Assembly (NCBI RefSeq): GCF_905220415.1 | Contig: NC_059549.1 | Coordinates: 3,782,001 to 3,846,000 of the forward strand | DNA from: Colias croceus | Lineage: Eukaryota > Arthropoda > Insecta > Lepidoptera > Pieridae | Direction of reading: 5' to 3' | Length of the DNA stretch: 64,000 nt | In this document: piece after piece, positions 48,895 through 60,076 of the stretch | Layout: every line of letters starts with the position of its first letter | How positions within the stretch are numbered: position 1 is the first letter of the stretch | Notes under the pieces: model-generated | Seen by the model: only the letters and a program-made list of their open reading frames with translations | What the model was told of the DNA's origin: nothing | The model's database searches: none | Translations under genes and position numbers: made by a program

Positions 48895-50014
48895 TGTTAA
48901 GAAGCCTCTTATATTACTTATATTAAATAAATATTAGAATAGTTTACTGCTATCTGCATTTATTCAGCCTAAATATTCGATAAATTTCTTTCTAAACTTC
49001 TAAGATAATAAAATTATACAGATGAATACAAATAAAATAAAAACGATCCAATTACGAAAAAAAAATTATTAGAAAAATTTAATTTAATAGTTTATAATAG
49101 CGTAGTTGAAAATTTGGCTCAAAACCATCATCTCTCACCAACATAATTCTAGTAACTTGTACATCTGTAAAATATAAAATTTATAGATAAATATTTATAT
49201 TTAATAAAAATAAATATTTATATTTAAGTAAATCAATTGCGTATATTCATCCTTTGCTTATTAACTGTAATAAAATATACCTACAATGATGCACATAATA
49301 TTATTGTATAATAAGACAAGCTAAAAATACAAGTGATACAAATTATCCGTTCCGTCTTTAGTTTTAGTTCCGTCCGTTTCTATGATGTCTTAAAGATTTT
49401 TCGAAAGGCTTCGAATTGAGCAAAATTATCTTGTAGAGCTTTTACAGTCTTTTGATTAGAATGTTATTGCACTTCACAAATAACGAAATATTTCTAAACT
49501 AAAACTAATAGCTTTAACTATATAAAAACATAACGCAGATTGATATTTTCTTAGGATATTTGTTATCCAATAGATTTATAGGATTTTTAAGAATATAATT
49601 AAAAATTATCCTCTTGAAAATACAAAATTTATATTTATTTTGATTGATTGATGTCAAATGTCAAAAAAGTAAATATAGAGATTGCCATACATGGAATTTT
49701 GGATTCCATGAATATGTAATAAATAGAACATTAATTAAACGATTGATATAAAAAAATATCGAATTTGATTAAAATTAAATTAACTGCCATGTTTTTTGTG
49801 CATAACATGTGCTTTTTTCATATGCAATTGTATTTGTAATAATGGGAAAAATTTATGTAACTAATTTTAATTTACTATATATTCCATAATATCAAGGTAA
49901 ATTTCTTGGAAAAACAACACTAAATTTTTTAGGTCCATACTATAGATACTGAAAATCGTTAGTTACCGACCGATTTCGGTCGACATCGATGTCGATTAAT
50001 GTGTCGAGACTACA

Positions 50015-53000
50015 AGTACAGAATCGGGCTTTTTCATGAGTGTATCAGAGTAATAAAATGAATGAATAATATCCCGATATTCACAGATTAGTCACAACTA
50101 TTCTACGGAGACGTGTAATAAATTGAGATTATGATAATTATATTGTGTATTATTACGTAAAATTTTACGATTTAAAATTAAAATAGACGCCGTTAAAACT
50201 TATTGCTTTTATAAGTAGATGATTTACGATGAAATGATTACCTAGAGTTATTAAAATATCATCGTAATTTTGAATGGAAATTAGATATTTTGGGAAATTC
50301 TATAAATAGTTTTATGGTTATTACAGAAGGCCTTTGACGGGATTTTTAATGGTATTTTTAGGAAAAATTTTAAAGTACAACGCTCGTTTTATCCTCTTAT
50401 ACTATTTGCCCATTCCAATAGGAAAATTGTGCTATTTCTAGTAGTGTTTATTATTTTAAAAATACATTACTTTTTGTGTCGTCTCAATATTATTCTGAAA
50501 AATACTATCTCATATCGGTAATTATACCTATGCGTTGTCTGAATGCACATAAACATTTTATAGAGCCAATTAATTAATTTAAGATAATAATTGATAATAT
50601 AATATTTATATATTAAGATGGATACAACATTGCTTTGAAATCATAGCAAGGTAAGTCAATTTTGTCTATCTTTCTCTTAGCCAAAATTTTAGAATTAGTT
50701 CTATAGAGGTGTATCGTGTAGCTTCATTGTTCCTGAGGATCGGATTGTATTGTCTCATCGATTGGACCTATTTATAGGAGGACATCGTCATGCCAATGTT
50801 TTGGGGGTGGTACGAGGAATAAGAGAACCGCGAGTTCTTTTAAATGGTTTTATATAATCAATTGGTTTTTTTCAAATTGGTTTCATCGTTTATATTTTCT
50901 CATCTATCTAGATGATATGACGACTAATAATAATCATTATTATTCTATCAACTAAGTTAGTACCCAAATAATATAACAAAGCATTACCTATGTTTCAATG
51001 CACATGAAATAGCAAACAAACAGGAAATGCATACCTATACTACAGATATGTATTTGTATGTCATGTTCGAAAGGATAAAAAGCTAACAATACCACAAAGC
51101 TTTCAAAAACGCTATAAGCGTATAACTTGTAAAAATACAAGACACTGTAATTGTATGTTTCACTGCGTAACATGCGAGTAGGACACATGGCAGGCATGGG
51201 AGGGCCCCGAAGATTTGTAGGTGACAAGCGGAATAAATACTCGCTTTTGAACAACGACTCTCAATACTGTCCTTGAGGCTTGAAAGTTTATGGAATGTTT
51301 ACGCAACAGTATGACACTTGCGCTGTTTATTTTGTATGTCATATATGTTTCATGTTGAAAACAAAGCTGTTCATGTACTTGAGTTTACGTTAGTGTTGTA
51401 AGAGCGTGTGAGTTACGTAAAACTTATATTGGTAGAGTCCGATTTTATATGTAAAATTGAATAATCAACTTGTAATCTTTGTATTTGAAGCTTATGATGC
51501 TGATGATGATGATGATGAAACTACATAAAAGCTGCGCATATTTAAAAGAATCACTACTATTCACAATTATTTTGGTTTAATTTAAAGATAAACTAACGAA
51601 ACAATTTTGAAAGTAAATAATTTTCTTTAAAAAGTACGCTAATAACGTAGAACAACAAGGTAATCTTAATACGATATAATATTTCTCTTTTCCATAATTT
51701 GAAGAAATCTGCTGGAATGAAAGTATTCCCTACATATTATACTCTTGACTTATTACAATATACTTAATACATATCATAACGTAGACATATAAGTACTTAT
51801 ATAAAAGGTACCCGCAGACGTAATAATAAAATTCACGTTACTAAATTCCTTTTCTATCAAAGAAAGCGGCTTACCTGACTTGAGGCAATTTCGCCGTCCA
51901 CTGGCTCCGTAAAGGAACTAAACCTTTGTTCAATACATGATGATATATAATAGTTTTACTATTAGTTGGTTTGTACCCAATTAGATGAAGATTTAGATTT
52001 AATTTTATTACTTATAGGTTTGTTAATTAAAAGGAAACGAGGAAAAGGCAAGGAAAATATTATAATTTAATTATGATATCTCATGGTATTTTGTTTTGTT
52101 GAGTACGTAAGTAGCTTTGCCTTGCGGTTTCATCCACGTCGTAGGTACCAGATCTTATAATAATATCCAAAAAAATATTTGTCCATTCGAACCAGTAGTA
52201 ACTGAGATTAGTGTAATAAAATAATCAATAGGTAACTTTAAGAGAACACGTGTACATAATATAAATTATTTTCATATGAAACAACATATCTAAAACTTTG
52301 TTATAGTGACCAAGCTTATCTTAATTGGAGACATTGTTTTGATCTCCAATAATGTATAGCGAAGTTTTAAAAGATGTGAGGCTACATTCTACATTATATA
52401 TTGTCGTAGTTCTGATAATTTATAGTTAACAAGCAGCTTCAATATTTGCTCCCGAAACTAACTATCCTGACCAAGCCATGTATAAAACGTGGAAAATGAT
52501 TTCTATATCCTAACATCCATTACTGTTGTTTTTTCGTACACGTAAAAAACATCACAAAAAGCTCTATTATCATCCTAGACTCTTTTAATTATAACACCCG
52601 CGATAAGAATCTCTTGTCCAGGTGGGGATGATAGCTTTCTACAACACAATGGGTAATGACTATACAATTTTCAACGGCGATTAAAACAATTTAGTAGTTG
52701 TATTGATGCTATGGGTTAGACAAACCCGCTAGTGGCGCCCCGTTGCGAAAAATAATAAACTTTATTATTTCACAAATGAAGCTATCACGTAACAAACATA
52801 TGGTTGCTGTTTTTGTTAGGAATTAAGGTTATTGTGCTTTTGCATTGCCAACTGGTTGTATTGATGAGTGGATAGGCTTTTTAAAGATTTATGAGTATCT
52901 CTTGGTGGTTCTCTATCTGTTGAAAATATTGATTTATTATCATACTTAAATGATTTAAAAAAAATAGTTGTGTTGTTTTACCATGTAGTAACAATGTGAA

Positions 53001-54649
53001 CCAGGAGGATAAGATTAGTGTATAAATAAATAGCTTTTACAAGCTATTACAATCTAATTTAATAAGCTATTATTACCTAAGTTTTAAGTCTAGCAATTGC
53101 AATGTCTAAATATTATTGTGATAGTAGTGTTAAAATAAAGTAAGGGCAAATTTGGATACAAATGAATTCTTTCAGTGTATTTCTGAAACTTAAATAAGAA
53201 AAACGTCGAAGTGAGATGGTCCTGCACGTAATTGTAATCGACCCATGGGATAGGAGAAGGAAAATTCCTCCAGAAAAGAAATAACAAAGCCTGTAAAGGT
53301 CAAAGACTTCAGTAATATTCGTACTTTATACAATAGATTTTTAATTTATACACTCCCACTTAAAATTCTTATCAAACAATCTTAATGCGCAAGTGTTAAG
53401 TGAAGTCAAAACAAAATGAAAATCAGTTAAAACAATACAAGGGAACGAAAACACGCAAGCGACTACAATAACACGGTAGTTTAAAAATAAAAACATTGTC
53501 CCAAAGTAAGCAATGACCAACCGAATGACGTTGTAAGAATAACATAGGCACTTAAATTATTGTGTAAAACGACTGCGGTAGGCAGTAGGTACGCACTATA
53601 CATTTGTAGCGCGTAAGTTGGTGTCAAATAACAACATTTTTACGATACAAAAATATAACAGGCAATAATATTAAGTAAATAATATAACGGTTCTGTTGTA
53701 TTTCTCTCAAAGTGCCTATGGGGAAAATAATTACATATAAATTTATTTTAGAAGGATTTTCTTAGTTTGAAAAAACAGCGATAGGTATACAGTAATATCA
53801 AACATTTTCAATTTCAATTGAAACACTGCTTGAAATTATTTTTCTCAAGCGCAGTAAGCATGAAATATACGTATTATAAAATCTCTTATCGCGCCTCTAA
53901 AGGCATACATTCTGTTTGACTTTGAAAGTAAGGATTACCTCTAAGCGCCCACCCATGCGACAGTACGTGCCCAACCAAAAAGACCCACTAAAGAGAATTC
54001 AAAACAATTTCTTTCGTAAGAAAATGTCACGTAAGCATTTCCGATTGTGAAAATAATCCAGTTACACTTTATATTGACCACTTTTCTTCGAGATTGCAGT
54101 TTAAACCGAAAACTGTTTAGTAGACAGTCCGAGGCTTAAGGTTTTAGAAAAAATACCCCCACTTCGGTCCCCTTGAAGACGTTTCGAAAAAAGTAATCTA
54201 TTCCGATAAGCCAACAAGGAGACTGCTCATTTTTATTTTGTCCATTCCCTGAGGCTTTAAGCATCTTAAAGATATAGACCAAATCATAGGCGACAGCGGA
54301 TTTTTAAAGTGTAATGAAAAGCGATGTAATGTGAAGGGAATTAATTTGTTAAATTATGCAACGTCTTAAAGCAAATAACAAATAATAATCTATTGCAACC
54401 ATAAGATTTGTCACAGGATCTATCTAACAAAAATAATCCTTAAATCATTCAAAAATATAGTAAATATGTATTTCTAGAGTCAGTAGATCATATTTTACAT
54501 TCGAATTTTAATTGTAAGGACACGGAATTTAGGCTCACAGCACTCTGTGACCCGCACAGAGTCTATAAAATGAAGTCTTTCCGAATTTATTGTTGGTAAG
54601 CAATAAGTTTTAATGATGTATGTTTTTATGTTTCGTTGACAATAAATGT
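50015..54649. other. AT-rich intergenic stretch
   Basis: No gene recognised. It includes a (GAT)n microsatellite at 51494-51518. Short open frames at 50988-51342 and 53090-53287 have no recognisable motifs. Confidence 0.5.
51494..51518. repeat. (GAT)n microsatellite
   Basis: Interrupted (TGA)n run. Such runs often mark the 3' tail of moth LINE fragments, but no adjoining LINE sequence is clear here. Confidence 0.6.
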
Positions 54650-54664
54650 TTATTATTATTATGT

Positions 54665-55455
54665 TTCTCTTCTCCATAATACTCGGGTACCACCAGAAGG
54701 ACGGTACCCGGATCTTTGGAAGGCTTACGTGGGGACACGGATCCAACACGCAGAGGCCCTTTCGAGACTTTTAATGTGTTGTGGGACACCAGCCGCAGCC
54801 TGCCCATGACTGCACTATAGAGATACAGCCCTAGGCAGTCCGCGGCCGATGTAGGACTATTGCAGGGTATGGAAATTTAATAATTGGGCTATGGATTGGG
54901 ATGCTAAATGGACTGGTACTGGGGACTATGGGAAACTATGGCACCTGCCTTTCTACTAAAAGAAAGTAAAAATATGTTGGCAGGTGGTGACTCGCCCTCT
55001 CACTGTATGGGCCCCGGAAATAAGTCGCTGCAATAGTGCGACAAGGGGGCAACATATTGTGAGCAGCTAAGGGTGGAGAGGCGTCCCTGGGCTTTAAACG
55101 ACCATCACGCGCTCCCTGAGGGTCCAGCATCACGTGCCCACTCGCCACTTACGCTTCGCTTCCACCCTTCGAGCTAAAAGCTCTCGCGACTCCACTCTGG
55201 CCGGCCGGTTAAGGCAAGCCAGAGGTGGGGGTCCTGTCCTCGTCAGGCTTCACTCCGACCGGCCGGTGAAGGCAAGCCGGAGATGAAGACAGGGGCCTCC
55301 CCCGGGAGCACTCGGTTCCCGCGGGGTCGCTACTCCCCGACACCCCGCCACAAGGTGTCCTGCGGGTTAACTGATTGCACGGGTGGGATATCTATTATCA
55401 CGTAAACAATAGATATCCCAACCGTGGGCGATGGGGTCGTCACATCCCTACGCCG
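54665..55455 (-). mobile_element. GC-rich non-LTR-related insert, 15-bp flanking repeat
   Basis: 791 bp, strikingly GC-rich against AT-rich flanks. It lies between the direct repeats TTATTATTATTATGT (54650-54664 and 55456-55470), which may be a target duplication or partly a TAA-type tail. It carries CCGGCCGGTTAAGGCAAGCC at 55201-55220, identical to the 5' UTR of the R1-clade element, and a one-mismatch copy at 55259-55278. There is no endonuclease or reverse transcriptase. The minus orientation is inferred from that shared motif. It may be a non-autonomous, SINE-like derivative or an internally deleted copy of a related family. Confidence 0.65.
55384..55420. repeat. 13-bp perfect hairpin inside the GC-rich insert
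   Basis: TGGGATATCTATT and its exact complement around an 11-nt loop. It extends outward five more pairs with one mismatch (ACGGG against ACCGT). It lies close to the putative 5' end of the insert and may be an RNA structure of the element. Confidence 0.7.
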
Positions 55456-55988
55456 TTATTATTATTATGTATTTCAATAACGGCTTAAGTCTAAACATGG
55501 TGTAAAACAAATTCCTTTCTTCCTTCCTTCTATAAGTAAAACAAATTTAACATCTTTATACCCTATTTATGAGGAAATAAAAATTATAAATTTATCTTAA
55601 TATTCGAGGGCAAAATATATAAGCCATTTACCATAATTATGGTTATTCCGCTATAAGCGTATCCTTTGCAATACAAACACAGAGGCATGACGATGCATTC
55701 GCCTCCTTCGTAGCCTTAATCTCCGTACGATGCGGCACGATAACGTCCGTGTGGCGCTGCATACCTATCATAGGTTCTTTATTCATAGATTATAATATGA
55801 TTATAATAAAATGTTCTTCCTATACTAAACATTCGTTGTAGTATCGTTTTGATAAAAGTAACTGCGTTCGGTTTGTCATTTTTATGTCATCCAAAATCAA
55901 ATATTTTAGCATTAGGATATATTTTTTGTATACTAATGTTTTATATAGGTATTAATGTTTCACGAAACGGGATTTGAATCTGGCAGGG

Positions 55989-56065
55989 TGGCCGAGAGGT
56001 CAAGCTTAGCCCCAGCACAGCGAAAGATGCGGGTTCGAATCCCGTATCGTAATCGTTTTCTTTTT
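55989..56065 (+). pseudogene. tRNA-like sequence without an anticodon arm
   Basis: A good box A (TGGCCGAGAGGT, 55989-56000) and perfect box B (GGTTCGAATCC, 56032-56042) are at roughly tRNA spacing and are followed by T runs (56056-56059, 56061-56065) that could end Pol III transcription. The D arm is of the Ser/Leu type. The sequence between the arms does not form an anticodon stem, and the acceptor ends do not pair. It is a tRNA pseudogene or the head of a tRNA-derived SINE. Confidence 0.6.
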
Positions 56066-57658
56066 CATTTCTAAAAAAAAATTTAATGTTCTACATATTA
56101 TAGCTTAATGAAATATTATATGATCTATTTTCGAGTAACAGCTCTGTAGTAATTTGCATATTACTCTTTGCGATTCTGAGCTGGCGGCATATTCTTTGTA
56201 AGCATTATTATTGATATTATCCATTTATAATACTTCGCGGAATATCATTACAGAATTATGATGATGAATTTATTCAAAGATATTAACTTATGAGCGTTTA
56301 ACACTATTATTGATGCTGAATAAATTGTATACTTTATAGCATTGAAAATAAATAAATCATAATATTTTATCATAACTAATTTAACGTACCTATGTTAATT
56401 CATGCTTCATTTTATTTGTCAAGAATGAATGGTTTAATTTTTAAAGTTCCAGATATCAAAATTTGTTTCGGAACTAACCTATATAGGACAATAATTTATT
56501 CATATTATTATCATCTTGGTCAGAATTATTAACAATTTAATGAATAAATCGATAAAAGTATTAAGCAATAGATTTATGTAACAACACCAACACATTTTAT
56601 TGTTATTACACTACCATTTAACTGTAACAAAATACATGAAACGGAACGCACAGTAAAACAAAATAAAATTTATTTATTTTTTAAAACACCCCGAATTCCG
56701 CCAGGTACAATATTTTAAATTCAAACGGAAACATTAATCCCGCTGTTAAATATTTAAAATGATCAGATGGCATAAGTTAAAATTCAATGGATTCCAGAGC
56801 CAACCCTCCGTCTTTAAATAAGGGTGTAATGACCCATTTAATAACAAATTAGATCGCTTCGCATTAATAGGAATCGATAAAGTTCGTCACGTCCGATGGC
56901 CTTTTGGAATTGTTAAGAAGGTGAGCTTGGAAACAATATTACTTACATTTTGTTTTAGATAGAAAACGTATTTTTATGAGGAATTTGATGAACGATTGGA
57001 ATATTTCATTACAAAACGTTAGAAATTACTAAGTTTAAATGTTTTAAGTCTTTAGGTTTTTTGTCTAAAACAGGGTGAACGATCTTAATAATTCAAAATT
57101 ATATTTGCCCTAGTGAATCTATACACATATCTAGTAATAACAACCTCCCAGCCGTGTTCTAATTTTTGCGTTTACAAAACAATAAAGCTTTTAACAGAAC
57201 CTCAAACAGAATTATAATCTCACATTAAACATTTAAGGACCTCACATTAGCATTACAATTGTAAAGATTAAATTTAGAAATCGCATTAGACTCTCTTGAA
57301 AATTCATCCAAACAAACCATTGCACTTTAAAAGCGATATGCTTATAAAAATGGTAAACAGAGGTGATAAATCAGTGAACGAACACAAAATACTTTTATCT
57401 ATAAGATTCGTGCTCTCCATTATATTCAATATGCTTAGATAGCAACTACAATGCCTTAAATAGCTAATCAGAGCGCACTGGATTTAATACCAGCGTCGTG
57501 GTTAAGTTTTAGTTGTTTTTATTTATATCGTGTTCCTTTTTATTTACATTAAATATAATGTACGATAATGTTTGAATTAATACGTAGTTTGTTTGCTACA
57601 CTTATGTGTATCGTGTGTTTATAAAAAAAAGTGTGCGTGTACTAGTGTATACACGTAA
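56066..57658. other. AT-rich intergenic stretch
   Basis: No gene or element recognised. Confidence 0.5.
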
Positions 57659-57845
57659 GAAGTGAAACTTCTTTATGACCTTATTTTTCAAAAAATAATT
57701 TTTATATTATGCAACTTTACAGAAATACGTCGAATCACGCGTGGTGGGGATAAGAAAAAGATGGCGCGTAACGGAAAAATGTCACGCGTAACGAAAAAAT
57801 GTTACACTAAATTTTTTTCCAATCCCGATAAAGAAGTTTCACTTC
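57659..57845. mobile_element. Small inverted-repeat element (MITE-like)
   Basis: GAAGTGAAACTTCTTT (57659-57674) and its exact complement (57830-57845) bound 187 bp that also contains the repeated segment GTAACG(G/A)AAAAATG. The inverted motif recurs singly at about 17527-17542 in this window. The 74-codon frame 57662-57886 lies over it and is probably not a gene. Confidence 0.6.
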
Positions 57846-58055
57846 AACAATTATTAGGGACAAGAAAATATAGATATGTACATTGATAACTTTTATTATA
57901 AGAGTTCTCAGGACAGACAGACATATTTTGACAAGTAATCAGACCGAATATGAAATTTGATTTAATTAATTAATACGTCCTTAATAAAAACGATGAAATC
58001 AAAAGAACTGTGTCACAGTAGAAGATAAGTATTACCTTTATATGATAATTTTCAG

Positions 58056-58240
58056 ACGTTTTGGTCCTTTTTGACAAGCTTCCAGAAAAATGCAGTCTCG
58101 AGAAAGTCAAAAGTAGGTCTGTAGTGGTCTTCAATGATACTAAAGTGTCCTTTATGCATAATTTCATACTTAACCCAGTATTTGAATCGTGCAAATTCAC
58201 ACTAAAAATTTCACGAATTAAACTTTGCTTTTGTTTTTAG
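58056..58240 (+). CDS. Possible terminal exon of an unknown gene
   Basis: A good acceptor (TATATGATAATTTTCAG, ending 58055) is followed by 61 open codons read from GAC at 58055-58057, to TAG at 58238-58240. The peptide begins VLVLFDKLPEKCSLEKVKS and has a codon pattern closer to coding DNA than to the neighbourhood. An AATAAA lies about 170 nt downstream (58409). No domain and no upstream exon is recognised. Chance open frames of this length occur in AT-rich DNA, so the call is tentative. Confidence 0.25.
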
Positions 58241-59835
58241 TAATTTCTTTATAATTGCGGTCAAAACAATTAAGTAAATATGTATCGTAAGTTTAATTAC
58301 CTAATTTCTAACACGTTCTTAAATTTATAATTGTAAACATACTTATATAAAACCAAACGCCAGAAAATATACACGTATCCATTGATTTTGGTCAACGGTT
58401 TACGAAAGAATAAATTCCTTTTATTGTAAAAAGGTAGAACCGTTTTCATTAAAGCTTATAGTTTAAATTTTTTTCCATAAAATATTGATGTATCAAGAAT
58501 TTTTTCATTTAAATTCGGCACTATAATATTATATTCTTCGTTGTTTATTTTGAACAATATAGTTACAGGCCGTTGCAATTTAATCCACCAACCTTAAGTC
58601 TAAAAAGCTTAAAAGTTTGTTAAGGAAATCTAACTCACAATAATACCAGTAGTACAAAATTTCAAGCGTAGGTGTTCCCTCCGTATAACACATTGCTATC
58701 TGATTTGGCTTTTAATTATTACCAGGGGATATCAGTACGTCGATCAAGTTGCGGCACTTACGCCCACTTCCTTAGAACCACGCTACGCTAATATCGCCTT
58801 TGTTTTGCTACCTTAGACTTCTGCAAGCCTAGTACCTATTGGTGTTAAATAAACATTATTGGAAATTTATTGCGAATGGTTTTGATTAACGAAAACAGTT
58901 ATTAGGCTTAGTAATGCTTATTAAATTGCATGAGAACTTATTTTAAAGGTGCTAATAGCACAGATTACTAAATATGCTAATGTTTGCATTATCGCTTGCG
59001 CAATAATAGATTAAATAGTAGGTTCTGTAAGTTATATTTTATCTGTGCAAAAATGTATCTCCACTCAGAGCACTCAAGTGCTAAACTGGCCTGTAAAAAT
59101 GAGTTTAAAAAAAATCACTTACAAACCGTTTTTTTACGATATGAATGTTACAGTAAAGTAGATAAAATTTGATAAGAAAAAGGCAAGAATCCCCTAAACA
59201 TAATTTACAGCACAATATTGTGACAGAATGCAAAAACCCTAAATCGAATCATTTAAATACAATGACTTATTTAAATTTACACCCATTTTCTCACGCTTCA
59301 CTTTATCTTAATTCACAAAAAAGAAAAGAATCTCTCACGTACAAAATATTCTCAGAAGGTAGCCAATAGGCTTGTCGCTATCAATTCAAATCTTGGCGTA
59401 TTTAAAGAGGGGTTTTTTAAATAAATATCAGTGGCATAAGAACATTTGTTAACTGTGTAATTTACACCGGCCATGTCTGTTGTCCGTTTGTTTTAATATC
59501 TGATAAATGACACTCGGTACGAAAACAAACTGCCTTGTGTGAGCTGAATTTATAAAAAGCATCAAAACGTTAAGCGATTAATAAATATCTTACCCGTTTT
59601 AATTTGATCTCGCTTCGTTTTATGTTTCACTGGTTGCATTTTTAAATAAAGTATAAAATATCGAATTAAAATTAATAAGACTACCTATTATTACAATAAT
59701 TATAGTTTTTGCAGTTTCATTAGGTCAGATAAAATATGTACGTTTGTCTTGCTAAAATGTACACAATAATGTAGAGCACGCAAGCGCTAGAAAAGCTTTT
59801 GCACTTTTATCAATATTTTTATGATAGAAATACTA
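58241..59835. other. AT-rich intergenic stretch
   Basis: No gene recognised. A short less AT-rich block at 58730-58850 holds no identifiable element. Confidence 0.5.
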
Positions 59836-60076
59836 CTAGGTTTCCGCCCGCGGCTTCGCCCGCGCAGTCAAAGAAAAACCTGCATAGTTCCCGTTCCCGT
59901 GGAATTTCCGGGATTGCCTCATTTTCCCGGGATAAAAATAGCCTATGTCCTTTCTAGGGTATCAAAATATCTCCATACCAAATTTCATGAAAATTGGTTC
60001 AGTAGTTTAGGCGTGATTGAGTCTGTTACTCACAGACAGACAGAGTTACTTTGGCATTTATAATATTAAGTATGGA
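59836..60076 (-). mobile_element. Small non-autonomous Helitron (Lep1-like)
   Basis: CTAG at 59836-59839 follows GCGGGCGAAGCCGCGGGCGG on the minus strand. The 5' end is TCCATACTTAATATTATAAA. Flanked by A (59835) and T (60077). Interior ACTCTGTCTGTCTGTGAG tract. Non-coding. Confidence 0.82.

Larger units (their letters stand above)
48195..50014. mobile_element. Segment bounded by 18-bp perfect inverted repeats
   Basis: TGTAGTCTCGACACATTA at 48195-48212 and its exact complement at 49997-50014. Both arms are followed inward by GGTCGGTAA-like and CGGTAATTACCG-like sequence. The 1.8 kb between is AT-rich, non-coding, and contains two small Helitrons. It may be a decayed DNA transposon enlarged by later insertions, or two inverted MITE copies. 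No target duplication was found. Confidence 0.55.

Noticed and set aside
57662..57886. 74-codon plus-strand frame with Lys/Arg-rich centre
   Set aside because: It coincides with an inverted-repeat element and repeated GTAACG units; no domain.
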